A stretch of 64,000 bases of DNA from Rhizophagus irregularis (Eukaryota; Glomeromycota; Glomeromycetes; Glomerales; Glomeraceae), in the NCBI RefSeq assembly GCF_026210795.1, contig NC_089441.1, forward strand, positions 3,968,001-4,032,000, written 5' to 3'. A program made the position numbers and the translations under genes. Each line of letters starts with the position of its first letter. Position 1 is the stretch's first letter. The notes under the pieces are model-generated. The model saw only the letters and a program-made list of their open reading frames with translations. It made no database searches and was not told where the DNA came from. Below, piece after piece: positions 10,680 to 20,830 of the stretch.

Positions 10680-11460
10680 GTAATTGTAGTATTTTTTTTG
10701 TGTTTTTTAGCGCAATTCCGCATTTTTTAGTGCAATTCCACATTTTCTAGCATAATGTTACATTTTCCAGTATAACGCGAAATTTTCTAAAAAATGTGAT
10801 AATTGTGATGCTTTTTAGTGTAATTTGGTGAAATGCTACATTTTCCAGTGTAATGCCATATTATTGAGCATTTTCAAAAAAAAAATGTAACATTTTAACA
10901 TTCTGACGAAAGTGAAACATTTGACCAAAAAAACATAAAATTTGCTGAAAATATGCAACATTTGACAAAAAATATAGAATTTTCATAAAAAAATGCACAA
11001 TTTGCTAGAAAATTGGAATATTTGACAAAATTTGATTTTAATTGACAATGTTATAACAATTTTATGAAATGTTGTTACAATGATATCACATTGGAGATAA
11101 AATGTGGCATTTTCATAAAAATGCACCATTTGCAAGAAAATTGGAATATTTGACAAAAAAAAAGCAAAATTAGATTTTAATTGACAATGTTATAACAATG
11201 TTATGAAATGTTGTTACAATAATATTACATTGGTGACAAAATGCGGAATTTTCATAAAAATGCACCATTTGACAAAAAAAAGCAAAATTTGATTTAATTG
11301 ACAATGTTATAACAATGTTACGAAATGTTACATTTGAGGTGTAATGTAGCATTTTCCCAAAATTTCATAAGATTTGTTAAATCGGACAATGTTGTAACAA
11401 TGCTATTCCAAAAAATTGCTCAGCGTAATGTAGCATTTTCCACAATTTCCCAACATTTTC
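10680..11460. repeat. Right subterminal repeats of the nested element
   Basis: Loosely tandem words acattttccagtgtaatg and tgacaaaatgcaacattt, then a diverged repeat of about 120 bp containing TTGACAATGTTATAACAATG at about 11040, 11175 and 11300. No gene is seen. Confidence 0.65.
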
Positions 11461-11529
11461 CAGGAAAATGGGGAATTTGCATTTTTTGAATTTTGGACAA
11501 TGGTGCCCCTTCGACCTGTAGTTACATAA

Positions 11530-12890
11530 CGTTTTTTATTTCAATTTAACGAATAAAAAACCATTTCGCAACGGTTTTTTAATCATTTAATAAAAAACGT
11601 TGAGAAACATTTTTTATTTCAATTTAACGAAAAAAAAACCATTTCACAACGGTTTTTTAATCATTTTAATAAAAAACGTTGTGAAACGTTTTTTATTTCA
11701 ATTTAATGAAAAAAAAACCGTTGCGAAACGGGTTTTTAATCATTTTAATAAAAAACGTTGCAAAACGTTTTTTATTCCAATTTAACGAATAAAAAAAACT
11801 GTTTCGCAACGGTTTTTAATATTTTAATAAAAAAACGTTTGCGAAATGTTTTTTTATTCAATTTAATGAAAAAAACCATTTCGCAACAGTTTTTTAATCA
11901 TTTTAATAAAAAACGTTGCAAACCATTTTTTATTCCAATTTAACGAATAAAAAAAACCGTTTTGCAACAGTTTTTAATATTTTAATAAAAAAACGTTTGC
12001 GAAACATTTTTTTATTCAATTTAATGAAAAAAAACTGTTTCGCAACGGTTTTTAATTATTTTAATAAAAAAACGTTGCAAAACGTTTTTTTATTTCAATT
12101 TAATGAAAAAAACCATTTCGCAACAGTTTTTCAATTATTTTAATAAAAAATGTTGCGAAACGTTTTTTATTTCAATTTTTAATGAAAAAAAAAACCGTTT
12201 TGCAACGGTTTTTTAATATTTTAATAAAAAAATGTTTGCGAAACATTTTTTTATTGCAATTTAATGAAAAAAAAAACCATTTCGCAACGGTTTTTTAATA
12301 TTTCAATAAAAAAACGTTGCGAAACATTTTTTTATTTCAATTTAATGAAAAAAAAACCATTTTGCAACGGTTTTTTAATATTTTGATAAAAAAATGTTGC
12401 GAAACGTTTTTTTATTTCAATTTAATGAAAAAAAACCGTTTTGCAACGGTTTTTTAATATTTTAATAAAAAAACATTTCGCAACGGTTTTTTAATATTTT
12501 AATAAAAAAATGTTGCGCAACGGTTTTTTAATATTTTAATAAAAAAATGTTGCGCAACGGTTTTTTAATATTTTAATAAAAAAATGTTGCGAAACGTTTT
12601 TTTATTTCAATTTAATGAAAAAAAAACTGTTTCGCAACGTTTTTTTAATATTTTAATAAAAAAACGTTGTGAAACATTTTTTTATTTCAATTTAATGAAA
12701 AAAAACTGTTTCACAACGGTTTTTTAATATTTTAATAAAAAAATGTTTGCAAAACGTTTTTTTATTTCAATTTAATGAAAAAAAAACAAAAACATTGCGA
12801 AACATTTTTTTATTTCAATTTAATGTAAAAAAAACCGTTTCAATTATTTTAATAAAAACGTTGCGAAACATTTTTTAACAATTAACTTAA
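11530..12890. repeat. GTTGCGAAAC hairpin array, right copy
   Basis: More than 20 units with the pattern aacgttgcgaaacg-tttttt-atttcaatttaatga-aaaaaaccgtttcgcaacgg-ttttttaat, each arm self-complementary, giving alternating hairpins. It matches the smaller array at 2515-2810 near the other end of hAT-1. The apparent short open frames are artefacts of the repeat. Confidence 0.88.
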
Positions 12891-12954
12891 CAATTCGCAA
12901 CATTTTCAATTTAATAACAGGGCATTTTTTCATCTTATTTTTATAAAAAAAGGC

Positions 12955-13129
12955 TTTTTGGATCTGATCCGATTTGTATGAATTGTTGATCCGATTTGAT
13001 TCGATCCGAATCGGATCAAATTTTTTTGATTCAGATCAGATCACAGATCATAAAATCTATGATTCGATCTGATCTGTCTCAGATCAGATTCGCGGATACG
13101 GATCGGATCAGATTTTTTTTGGAACATTA
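12955..13129. repeat. Right subterminal repeats of hAT-1
   Basis: GATCTGATC, GATCCGATT and GATCAGATC words in both orientations, ending ...TTTTTTTTGGAACATTA at 13129, followed by the duplication GCCCTACC. Confidence 0.8.
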
Positions 13130-13390
13130 GCCCTACCATTACCTTGTAAAATTCGCCTATATCCTTCAATAGTAACTATTGAATTATATAGGATCACTAT
13201 TTCATAAGGCTTTATCCAAAATTATTTTAGTATTATGGAAATACATAATTATGTAATTATTAAGTAATTCATTAGAAAAACTCCATATTCCGTAATTAAT
13301 TTTGTATTATGAAAATATTTGGCCAGAATTACTCTTAATTTTGGCCAAATTATATTTAAAAACTTTAATAAATAATAACTCGGCATTCAG

Positions 13391-13790
13391 TAATCCGTTT
13401 TGGATAATTTTACTACCACCATTCGATTCGTTTTGATGAGACGAATTGAATGGTAGTAAATTCATTCAAATCCAATCACTAGATCGTGCTCTGATATCAA
13501 TAATCATTAAAGTTTTATAGTAACTTAGCTCTATCAATATTAATGCTATAGAGATGAAATACTTACCATTGGATTCGTCTCAGCGAGACGAATCTAACGG
13601 TGGCAAATTCGTTCAAATTCAATTACTAGATCGTTCTCCAATGTCAATAATCAATAAACATTTATAGTAATTTAGCTCCGTTAATATTAATGATAGAGAG
13701 ATGAAATATATACCATTAGATTCGTCTCAGTGCGATGAATCAAATGGTGGTAAATTCATTCAAATCCAATCACTAGATCACATGAAATTT
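13391..13790. repeat. Three tandem units of about 146 bp with a palindromic core
   Basis: Units near 13422, 13565 and 13712 share ACCATT-GATTCGTCTC...GAGACGAAT, then AATCCAATCACTAGATC and GAGATGAAATA. The core GATTCGTCTC/GAGACGAATC is an inverted repeat. Parts resemble blocks at 23605-23700 and 45080-45200. Confidence 0.8.
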
Positions 13791-13899
13791 GTAATTTCAC
13801 ACTGTTGCACAAATTTTAATATAATTACAGAATTACGTTAATTACGATTTCGTAATTTTAGATTTCGGATTTGCCAATTAAATTTTGGAAACAACTATA

Positions 13900-14005
13900 C
13901 CCGTAATTAATTAAGTAACTCGTAATTAATTAAGTAACCTGTAATTAATTAAGTAACCCATAATTAATTAAGTAACTCGTAACTAATTAAGTAATTCATA
14001 ATTAT
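13900..14005. repeat. 20-bp minisatellite (GTAATTAATTAAGTAAC)
   Basis: Five to six units of about 20 bp containing taattaattaagtaac, varying in the two or three bases between units. No gene is seen nearby. Confidence 0.9.
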
Positions 14006-14431
14006 ATTTACATAATGTAATTTCAGAATACGAAATTTAAAAAACAATTACTGATACAACTATAGTTTAGCACAGTTACTTTTTACACCGATTAGTTGAT
14101 AATCTATTTACAAAAGTTTAAACATTAAAAAAAGCCATTTTTATAAAATCTTTAGTCAAGTAAGACAAAAGAATTTTTTTTCCTTTGGTTAATTTTGACC
14201 TCTGAAATGGTCAAAATAATCAAAATTAATTTCGATTTTGAATTATGGACAGTTGAAATTAATATTACATGTGACTTATCAATTTGATTTACCGATCAAT
14301 AATCAATTTTTTATTAAAAAAATAGGTTATAAAAACTGTTATTCATTTTATTTTTTTAAAAAAAAAAACTTTTTTTTTTCGTCCAAACGGTCTTATTATA
14401 CCGTTAAATTTTTTATTTTATTTTTTTTTTA

Positions 14432-14930
14432 GGTACGGCTTTTGGACTTGGAATTCGTAAAATGATAAGTTACAGAAAGAGGTGTTGTATTAATAATTCT
14501 TTTAATATAAGAACGTTAACTTCTTTTCTTTTCTTTTTTGTAGAAACAAATCTTTCAGCACACGGCTTCTTGAGATAATATGAGAAAAGGGAGGGTTTTT
14601 CAATACAAAAACTACAAAAACGTTAACTAGTGTTCTTTTCTTTTCTTTTTTTGTAGGGACAGACTGGCTTCTAATGTTTGAAGGTAATCAAAATAATTTT
14701 TTTTTTATAATTATTTAACAAAATGTTACTAACATTTCGATTCTTTTTTTTTAGATTTGAAAGGTCTGGACTTGAAATGTGTGCAAGTATATGTTGACGA
14801 GAATTGGGAAGTAATTTTTTTTAATATATAGAAGAAATGTACTAATATTTCTACTATTTTCTTTAGGTTGCTGGACTCATTAGACGAATCTGGGGATAAC
14901 TAGGTTTTGGTTGCTTGTTGGACATTCTGA
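14432..14930 (+). other. Intron-rich, micro-exon-like locus without a long ORF
   Basis: Successive acceptor signals (poly-T then TAG or TTAG) end at about 14431, 14543, 14654, 14754 and 14866. Donor-like GT sites follow at 14456 (GTAAAA), 14682 (GTAATC) and 14811 (GTAATT). The best delimited exon-like blocks are 14655-14681 and 14755-14810, and several blocks share TGGACTTG or TGGACTC. Before most acceptors lies a hairpin containing the branch point: AAATGTTACTAACATTT near 14722-14738, AGAAATGTACTAATATTTCT near 14832-14851, and AACGTTAACTAGTGTT near 14620. This is the design of the array at 8150-9860, on the other strand and diverged. No open frame joins the blocks. It may be a non-coding relic of a related element. 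Confidence 0.45.
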
Positions 14931-15261
14931 AGCGGTAATTATGTATGAAGGGTAGGAAGGATAAAACTTAATGATAAAGTAAAATAGTAGACTTGATAAT
15001 TGCTTATAATAGAAGTCTGAATAACGGAAAGGGTCAGACGGAAGTGAAATTAATTAACAAATAAATGAAGTTAAAAAAATGTGTGCCGTGTATGTACCAG
15101 TAATTATAATTTATTAATTAAATTAGATTTTAAATTAAATTAAATCAATAAATAAATAAAAATTGAATAAATAAATAAATAAAAAATAAATAAAAATATT
15201 CTACATGATTATGTTAATTATAAATACAATTATACAAATTATACGATAGTAAAACAAAATA

Positions 15262-15460
15262 GTAGTTCGAGCTCAGCTTAGCTCAAGCCAAAATTTATTA
15301 AAGCTCGACTCAGCTTATTTGTTTCGAGCTAAGAATTATTATAGCTTAACGAGCTGAGCCATAAGAAATTTGTAACTCGAACAGTTTAGGCTCGCATTTT
15401 TGAGTTTTTTCGAGTCGCAAATCTTAGCTCACTCAAATCAGTCAGCCTATCGTGAACTTT
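15262..15460. repeat. GAGCTCAGCTTAGCTC-type repeat cluster
   Basis: Overlapping words cgagctcagcttagctc, gagctgagcc and cttagctcactc in both orientations, starting just after AGTAGTTC and ending near GTGAACTTTAC. The density of one short word in both orientations resembles a hAT subterminal region or a short MITE. No duplication could be confirmed. Confidence 0.45.
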
Positions 15461-15948
15461 ACTTGGAACTGTTTTTTTATTTTTTTTTTATAGTTTATAA
15501 AAAAAAATATTTAGAAAGCAAAAAATCTTTCAATAAAAAAATAATTCTAAATATTAATAATGATAATTTAGCGAAATTAAATTATATATTGATTAGTTGT
15601 TTAATTATAATATATTTAATATTTATTATTAATTATTTTTCAGTTAATTTTTTTTCATTAAATTATTAAATATTCTGGATTTTTGTAAAATTTTTCTTCT
15701 TTTTTAATAAATTAACTTTATAATATTTTTTTCCCTTTTTTTCTGAAACTCCTTCTACTAATTTCTAAGTTAAAGATAAATATTTTGGGAGAGGCCTTAA
15801 AAGTTTTTTTTATATATTTTTAACATTTTTCTTATGTAGGAATGGGTTTTAATCGATTTTAATCAGTACTGCGCCACATAATTGATGATTGGCAAATTCT
15901 GCAAATCAGCGGATATAACATTATATTATATTATATTTACTCTAAAAG

Positions 15949-16131
15949 TAGGGTTCTTTAAAATCAAATCAAATATAAAATTAATTTAAATTTATCAAAT
16001 CAAATTAAATTCAAATTAAATTTAAATCAAATATCAAATATTTGTCAAATTGACCAATTAAATTAAAGAATTTTCAAATCAAATCAAATTCAAATTAAAT
16101 GTCAAATGTCAAATCAAATTGTAAAATCCTA
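15949..16131. mobile_element. hAT-like MITE, 183 bp
   Basis: The ends are TAGGGTTCTTTAAAATC (left) and TAGGATTTTACAATTTG (right, inward). The interior consists almost entirely of tcaaat/atttga words. The flanking octamers TCTAAAAG and CTTAAAAA match at only five of eight positions, so the target duplication is weak. Confidence 0.55.
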
Positions 16132-17300
16132 CTTAAAAATATGACTTATAACTTGTATCTGAAATCCTATATACATATTTTATTAGTAATATATTATATT
16201 AGATCTTTTAAAATTTAAATTTTACTTTTAATATACTTTTAACATTTTCTTATCTCTTAATAAACCATAAGCAATTGCAGGCAAATTTGCCGCAATTTTA
16301 CCAAATTTCAGCTCTTATCTAATTTTATGAAAAATAAAGCAATTTTAATAAAATTTTTTTTCAAAATAGTTTAAATTATATATTGTGCAGCAATTATTAT
16401 CATTTATTAATTATATATTAGAAAATCGAAAATTACCTATTGGCCAAAAGTTGTATTTTAAGATAATTACAAAATTTTAAAAAACTTTGTACTCAACTTT
16501 GACGATTTCATTGATAATTAATTGTAGCTATATAAAAGCTTAATAGAATATGTAGAATTTGGTATGAGAAACAACTTTTGTTAATATGATTTTTGATGTT
16601 TAAAAGTAGGATTTTGACTTTATATAAAACCTTAATAAAATTTTATTATGCATTTTAATTATATATTTATAAAAATTGATTTTTTTTATTTCTATTTGTT
16701 TATTATAATGCAAAATTTTTATAATGAAAATAAAAAGTTATAATAAATATTCAAATAGAGAAAAAATATGGTAAGAAAAGTTTAGATTTTATTATATAAA
16801 AATTCTGATACTATTTTTGCGAGTTAATTTCTCATCCAATTTTAATGATCAACTGCATATCTAACTCATACAATTTATGGCCAGAATGTAGATCAATTTG
16901 ACTGCAAAATTATGTGATGATCTGGCCAAAATTAAAGAATTTTTTATAGCATCATTTATTCTAATTTAGAAATTGTGAGCAAATTTGCCCGCAAAACAGT
17001 TTAAGAAATAGTTTTTGTATTTTATATATTACATAAAATAATTTTAGCATAATAAAACTTGTAAATAATTAAATAATTTGAAAGCTATAACTAAAATAAT
17101 TAAAGCAATTAAAAAATATTAATTATTTTAATATATTAATTCGTGATCTGTCTCTAAATTAGTGAAAACTACTAATAAATTTCGGAGAACTGGTTTTATA
17201 AATTAATTATCCCTTAAATAGCTTTTGAGCTGATTTGCCCAGATTTTTTTTAAGAGTTATCTAATAATGTTTCAAGTATATTGAATGATAAATTTGCACC
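16132..17300. other. Intergenic, AT-rich
   Basis: No coding region or clear element recognised. The words ttggccaa and ctggccaaaattaa recur here and at 13320, 22430 and 31850, possibly relics of an old dispersed repeat. Confidence 0.5.
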
Positions 17301-17770
17301 ATCAGATATTAATATAACAAGTTTGATCAATATATACTTGCCATTTAAGGGGCACAGTTAAAGCGGAGCTAATGTGACTCAGAAAATTTTCTGGATTTCC
17401 CAATGTGGTACATGCAGTAAAATATTTACCCATGGCGCCCAGCTGGCTCAACATTGAGCTGTGGCTGAGCTTGGAAGGTCTTTCGTAAATGTGGCGAGTA
17501 CTGGCACGAGCTACACAGTCGTGAAGGACTGGCCCTGCCACACCACAGCGACATTGTTGTGACAGCTGGGCCACTGTGAGTAAATATTTTCCCGCTATGT
17601 GCTGTCAGAAGAATCCAGTACAAAATTTTTTGAGCCATTGCAGCCCTGCTCCACTTTAGCCATGCTTTATTTAAGATTACGTTATTATACAAATTGGCGA
17701 TATTGCCTAAAAAGTAACCAGCCAAATTTGTATTACAACCCAGCTGAAAAATAGGGGGAATCAAGATCCA
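17300..17770. other. GC-richer island of unknown nature
   Basis: About 470 bases near half GC in an otherwise roughly 20-25% GC region. Two overlapping minus-strand frames (17302-17574 and 17426-17764) are open but share no recognisable domain. They overlap each other, which argues against both being genes. The words cagctggctcaacattgagctgtggctgag form short inverted repeats. It could be a degraded gene, a transferred fragment or a SINE-like sequence. Confidence 0.35.
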
Positions 17771-18311
17771 TCAAAAAATTTTTGCATTGAACGATTAGTT
17801 AAATTCAATACAAGAGTGGGACAATCACAAAATTGATATTTTTTTATTAAAATATTATTTATATGCTGGTAAATAATTTATTTAAAGGTTATAAACAAGA
17901 AAAAACAAAAAAAAAAGTTTATTTCTATTAAACACAGGTTGTCTAACTTATCATACTATATTTTGCGGTGTATCTAGTAATTTGAATAGTTGATACTTTT
18001 GGAATGTCAGTTCTTCTAAACAAGTTCATTTCACATTTCCTGCATCTGAATTTCCCACTAAATTAATTTGCAAAATAATTCCCCAAAATGTGTTAGTAGA
18101 TTTCACTGGTTTGGAGACGGATCACGAATTAAATATTAAAATTATTAAATAATAAATAAATCTCATATTACATTTCATTTCTATCTTTGAACTTTACATG
18201 AAATTTTATAAACTATTTCTTTATCTTTACCCAAGTTGAATTTTTGATTTTAATCCTTTATTTGATGGTATGATCATAAAACCATTTCCATTTATCCTTC
18301 TATTTTAGTAC

Positions 18312-18425
18312 TTACTTCTACTTCAAGTGAAAGGTTATTTGGTGATTCTGAAAATTTATTACAGCAAAAGAATGTGAAATCCTGATAAATTATCTTAAAG
18401 AAAAATGCATCATTATACGGTATTA
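18312..18425 (+). pseudogene. Relic of a hAT transposase C-terminal domain
   Basis: The plus strand reads STSSERLFGDSENLL followed, after a stop, by IILKKNAS. This resembles the conserved hAT dimerisation segment (S/T-S-x-ERLFS-x-A-N-L, then FLKxN). The stop within the block and the lack of other recognisable domains upstream make it a fossil. Confidence 0.6.
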
Positions 18426-18429
18426 GATA

Positions 18430-19100
18430 TTTGCGGATTTTAATGCGATCTGTTGGTTATTTACGTGTAATTCACAAATCACTTATTAGGTTATATAATA
18501 ATCATCTGGATTATTTTTTTTAGCCGACGGGCAAATAATCCGGTTAAAAAATGCGGTTATAAAGGTTATAAAGGAATCTTCGCTATAAAGGTGGGAATGC
18601 CATCATAGTCACCGAAGCGAAAAAAAGATGACAATCAAGGAATCGTGCTGTAATCCATCAAAAAAGAACTTACAAAAACGCAGAATTGCATGGAAACGTA
18701 ATGTACGGGATTGTCAACAAGTTAAAATTCCCTATTCACATTCTTGTGTATATTCCTTTTGAATAAGATATCATGTTAACGGGGAATTTATAATATCTGT
18801 GATTGGGTGATAATCAAACTGACTCCAACAATAACAGTGAAGGGAAGGTGAATGTATTATTAAGTTTGTTGTCACGCATCACTATTTTATACTTACTCGA
18901 ATTCTAACATCATTAAATCTTATCTAAGAACTTTCTTAAGCAGATTAAAGTATTGTTCAATAGTAAGATCAAAACATGCATATAAAAACAGACGAATAAG
19001 ATAGGAAATAGTGTTAGGATAGAAAATTCAAAATGTGCTTTGAAACAAAGCCAGAGCCAAGTTTTTTTTCAGTTATTTTACAAAAATAATAAAATAGTAC
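18430..19100. other. Intergenic, nothing recognised
   Basis: No long ORF. A block at 18520-18620 has an aaaggttataaagg direct repeat and a somewhat higher GC content but no recognisable boundaries. Confidence 0.4.
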
Positions 19101-19101
19101 G

Positions 19102-19518
19102 CTAATCATTATAACTTATTTCCTCAAGTATTTTCACGGTAGACAAACTAGAGATGTTCAGTCGGTCCTGTGGTCTTTGATCGGTCCTGATGGTCTTTAG
19201 AAAATTTTCGGAAAAGTGATAAGGCTGTGCTCCCATTTTTTGTGGCACAACAGAACTGGTTAAAGACCGAAAAGTGGTAAGTTTTGGTCTCAATCTAACC
19301 ACCCAATTCAGAACTAGGCAGATTTTTATTTTACCAAAACCAGTATTTGTTGCTTTTTTCGCCTCCGCTAATCTTAAAAAAGAAGTATAAAGGCCGAATT
19401 TTGACATTTGTTGGTCTTTAGCCATACTTGCTGCGTCCCAAAAATTCAAGGGTGCATTCCTTATAACTTTCCAAGACCGACTAACCATCTCTAAGACAAA
19501 CGACAAACTATTTTCCAA
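19102..19518 (-). CDS. Hypothetical 138-residue ORF
   Basis: Open frame beginning MENSLSFVLEMVSRSW, with no recognised domain, signal peptide or membrane segment. It contains two partial internal repeats rich in K, T and R. At DNA level the region carries repeated words ggtctttgatcggtcctgatggtcttt, which suggests repeat-derived sequence rather than a gene. It is longer than expected by chance at this base composition but has no other support. It could be a lineage-specific small protein or part of an unrecognised transposon; I favour the latter slightly. Confidence 0.2.
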   Translation of the reverse strand: MENSLSFVLEMVSRSWKVIRNAPLNFWDAASMAKDQQMSKFGLYTSFLRLAEAKKATNTGFGKIKICLVLNWVVRLRPKLTTFRSLTSSVVPQKMGAQPYHFSENFLKTIRTDQRPQDRLNISSLSTVKILEEISYND

Positions 19519-19664
19519 TGAATTGAAAACAATATAGTTTTTATTAGTAATTATAAAAAAATAAATAAATTATGCAGTTGATTACATTTGTATTGTGAAT
19601 AGCAGATTCAGCTCCACATTATAGTGATGAGAAATTTACATGTGAGAGTTTTTTTGTTGAAATA

Positions 19665-19779
19665 CAGTTCAACCAGTACTGATTACAATACCATTTGTAT
19701 AGCGAATTACAATTAATAAATTAGTTTTTTTAATTTTAATTCGCTATACAAAAAGCTTTGACATAGTAAGGTTGAACTG
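19665..19779. mobile_element. Tc1/mariner-type MITE, 115 bp
   Basis: Inverted ends CAGTTCAACC, flanked by TA on both sides (19663-19664 and 19780-19781). A second inverted repeat inside (TTTGTATAGCGAATT / AATTCGCTATACAAA) lets the whole element fold into a hairpin. It lies just downstream of the gene at 19847-20629 and may supply part of its 3' untranslated region. Confidence 0.85.
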
Positions 19780-19846
19780 TATGAAATTTGGGAAAGGGAA
19801 TCACAATGTGTGCAGAAAAACTGCTGAAGTTGAAACCAAAAAAATT

Positions 19847-20629
19847 TTAATCTCTGTCATCTCGGTCCCAACTATCTAAAGCATCAAAGGCTTTTCTAAA
19901 AGAATCTTTGAAATCATTTAGACCCTCTGGAAATGACGTTTCAAATTTTTCTCTCATTTCCTCCGGATCTAGTCGTTCTCCTTGATGAAACTCGGCATTG
20001 CTCTTTTTCTTCAAAATCATCATCAACTCGATGTCTTCAACAGTCATATTAATTTCTTGTAAAAAATTTCGCAACTTTGAAATATATTCTTCTTCATTTT
20101 GCTTAAAATTTACTTTGTTGGTTCTAAGCTTTCTATTGATAGCAGCTTTCACTTTAGCCCATACGTCGGTACCCAATCTTGCTTTAACTGCTTCAAAAAA
20201 TTCGGAGATAAAATCTCTGTAAACGGATAAAGCTTCCATATTTTCCAACTTCTTTATAACTTCTTCTAAAAGAACCAAAATATCATTGGTTGATTTTTTA
20301 TGTTGTTCTATTATCTTACTAACATTCTCTGTGCTTTCGTCTAGTTCCACCCAATTCTCTGAAATTTTACATTTATCCCAATCTTCAATGTTATCCCACA
20401 TCAATTTTTTAATGTCTTCTTGCAAAGAAAGTTTATTTTTTAACAAACACCCTAGTTTTGAATTATTATGCTTAAAGTCGTTCAACCTTGAAGTATACAT
20501 ATTTAAAGAGTTTGAATTTGTACCAGATTGTATAAGCCTATTTAATGGCGTGAGTTTTTGTTTTGGACTATCGCAAATGAATATGACCACGTAAAATACT
20601 ATTGTTAGAATCATATGGTAATTTGCCAA
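19847..20629 (-). CDS. Orphan protein with putative N-terminal signal peptide, 260 aa
   Basis: The first 20 or so residues (MANYHMILTIVFYVVIFICD) form a hydrophobic stretch typical of a signal peptide, with SPKQ as a possible cleavage region. The rest is charged and predicted largely helical, with heptad-like segments around 95-125 (NVSKIIEQHKKSTNDILVLL) and a conserved block KLRNFLQEINMTVEDIEL near 185-205. The C-terminus is acidic (DALDSWDRDDRD). No known domain is recognised. A paralogue at 30449-31003 aligns over the C-terminal 180 residues with many identities, so this is a small family. A secreted helical protein in a mycorrhizal-type fungus is an effector candidate, but this is inference. 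Met6 is an alternative start that keeps the hydrophobic leader. A possible TATA box lies about 105 bp upstream. Confidence 0.7.
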   Translation of the reverse strand: MANYHMILTIVFYVVIFICDSPKQKLTPLNRLIQSGTNSNSLNMYTSRLNDFKHNNSKLGCLLKNKLSLQEDIKKLMWDNIEDWDKCKISENWVELDESTENVSKIIEQHKKSTNDILVLLEEVIKKLENMEALSVYRDFISEFFEAVKARLGTDVWAKVKAAINRKLRTNKVNFKQNEEEYISKLRNFLQEINMTVEDIELMMILKKKSNAEFHQGERLDPEEMREKFETSFPEGLNDFKDSFRKAFDALDSWDRDDRD

Positions 20630-20639
20630 TTGCCATAGT

Positions 20640-20830
20640 AATACTAGTATCGGGCTTTGCTCACATGACTGACATCATACCCATCGCAGATCGCATTTCA
20701 ATTTTGTGGGCGCGGTTTGTGTCGATCTTCACCATATAAGGAACATGTGACATTTAAGTGTCACTTATCACGTGCAGCCACGAAGTTCAAAACATTAAGG
20801 GAGCGTGTAGTCACGTGATTTATAATAAGA
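20640..20830 (-). promoter_or_regulatory. Putative promoter region of the orphan secreted-protein gene
   Basis: A GC-richer stretch directly upstream of the start codon. It has a TTATATGG TATA-like box on the minus strand near 20735 and two CACGTG sites (near 20770 and 20814). This is suggestive only. Confidence 0.35.

Larger units (their letters stand above)
7018..11520. mobile_element. Non-coding element of the ACAGGTCGAA family, copy 1
   Basis: The left end reads CACAGGTCGAAC and the right end, read inward, TACAGGTCGAAG. The inverted similarity continues with CATTGTC and AAATT words. The trinucleotide GTT directly flanks both ends (7015-7017 and 11521-11523), consistent with a 3-bp target duplication. 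A second copy with the same terminus and a 3-bp duplication is at 58850-63873. The interior holds a 52-bp repeat, a micro-exon/intron array, a homopurine tract, a CACGTG/TATA promoter-like module, a GC-rich foldback and a CATTTTCC-type repeat. No transposase is present. A CAC... terminus with a 3-bp duplication resembles CACTA/CMC or PIF-like elements; the superfamily is an inference. Confidence 0.8.
2341..13129 (-). mobile_element. Large hAT-superfamily DNA transposon (hAT-1), with a nested insertion
   Basis: The element is bounded by an 8-bp direct repeat GCCCTACC at 2333-2340 and 13130-13137, the target duplication length typical of hAT. The ends are imperfect inverted repeats: TAGTATTCCGAAC on the left, and TAATGTTCC read inward from the right. 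Both ends continue into clusters of GATCTGATCCGAAT-type words. Inside are a decayed hAT transposase on the minus strand (4528-6859), hairpin arrays on both flanks (2515-4350 and 11530-12890), and a nested 4.5-kb element (7018-11520). A further end-like sequence, TAGTGTTCCAAACGGATC, occurs at 6951. Without the nested insertion the element would be about 6.3 kb. The weak TIR match is offset by the exact 8-bp duplication and the matching subterminal words. Confidence 0.85.

Noticed and set aside
17302-17764. Two overlapping minus-strand genes
   Set aside because: Mutually overlapping frames without domains; reported only as a GC-rich island.
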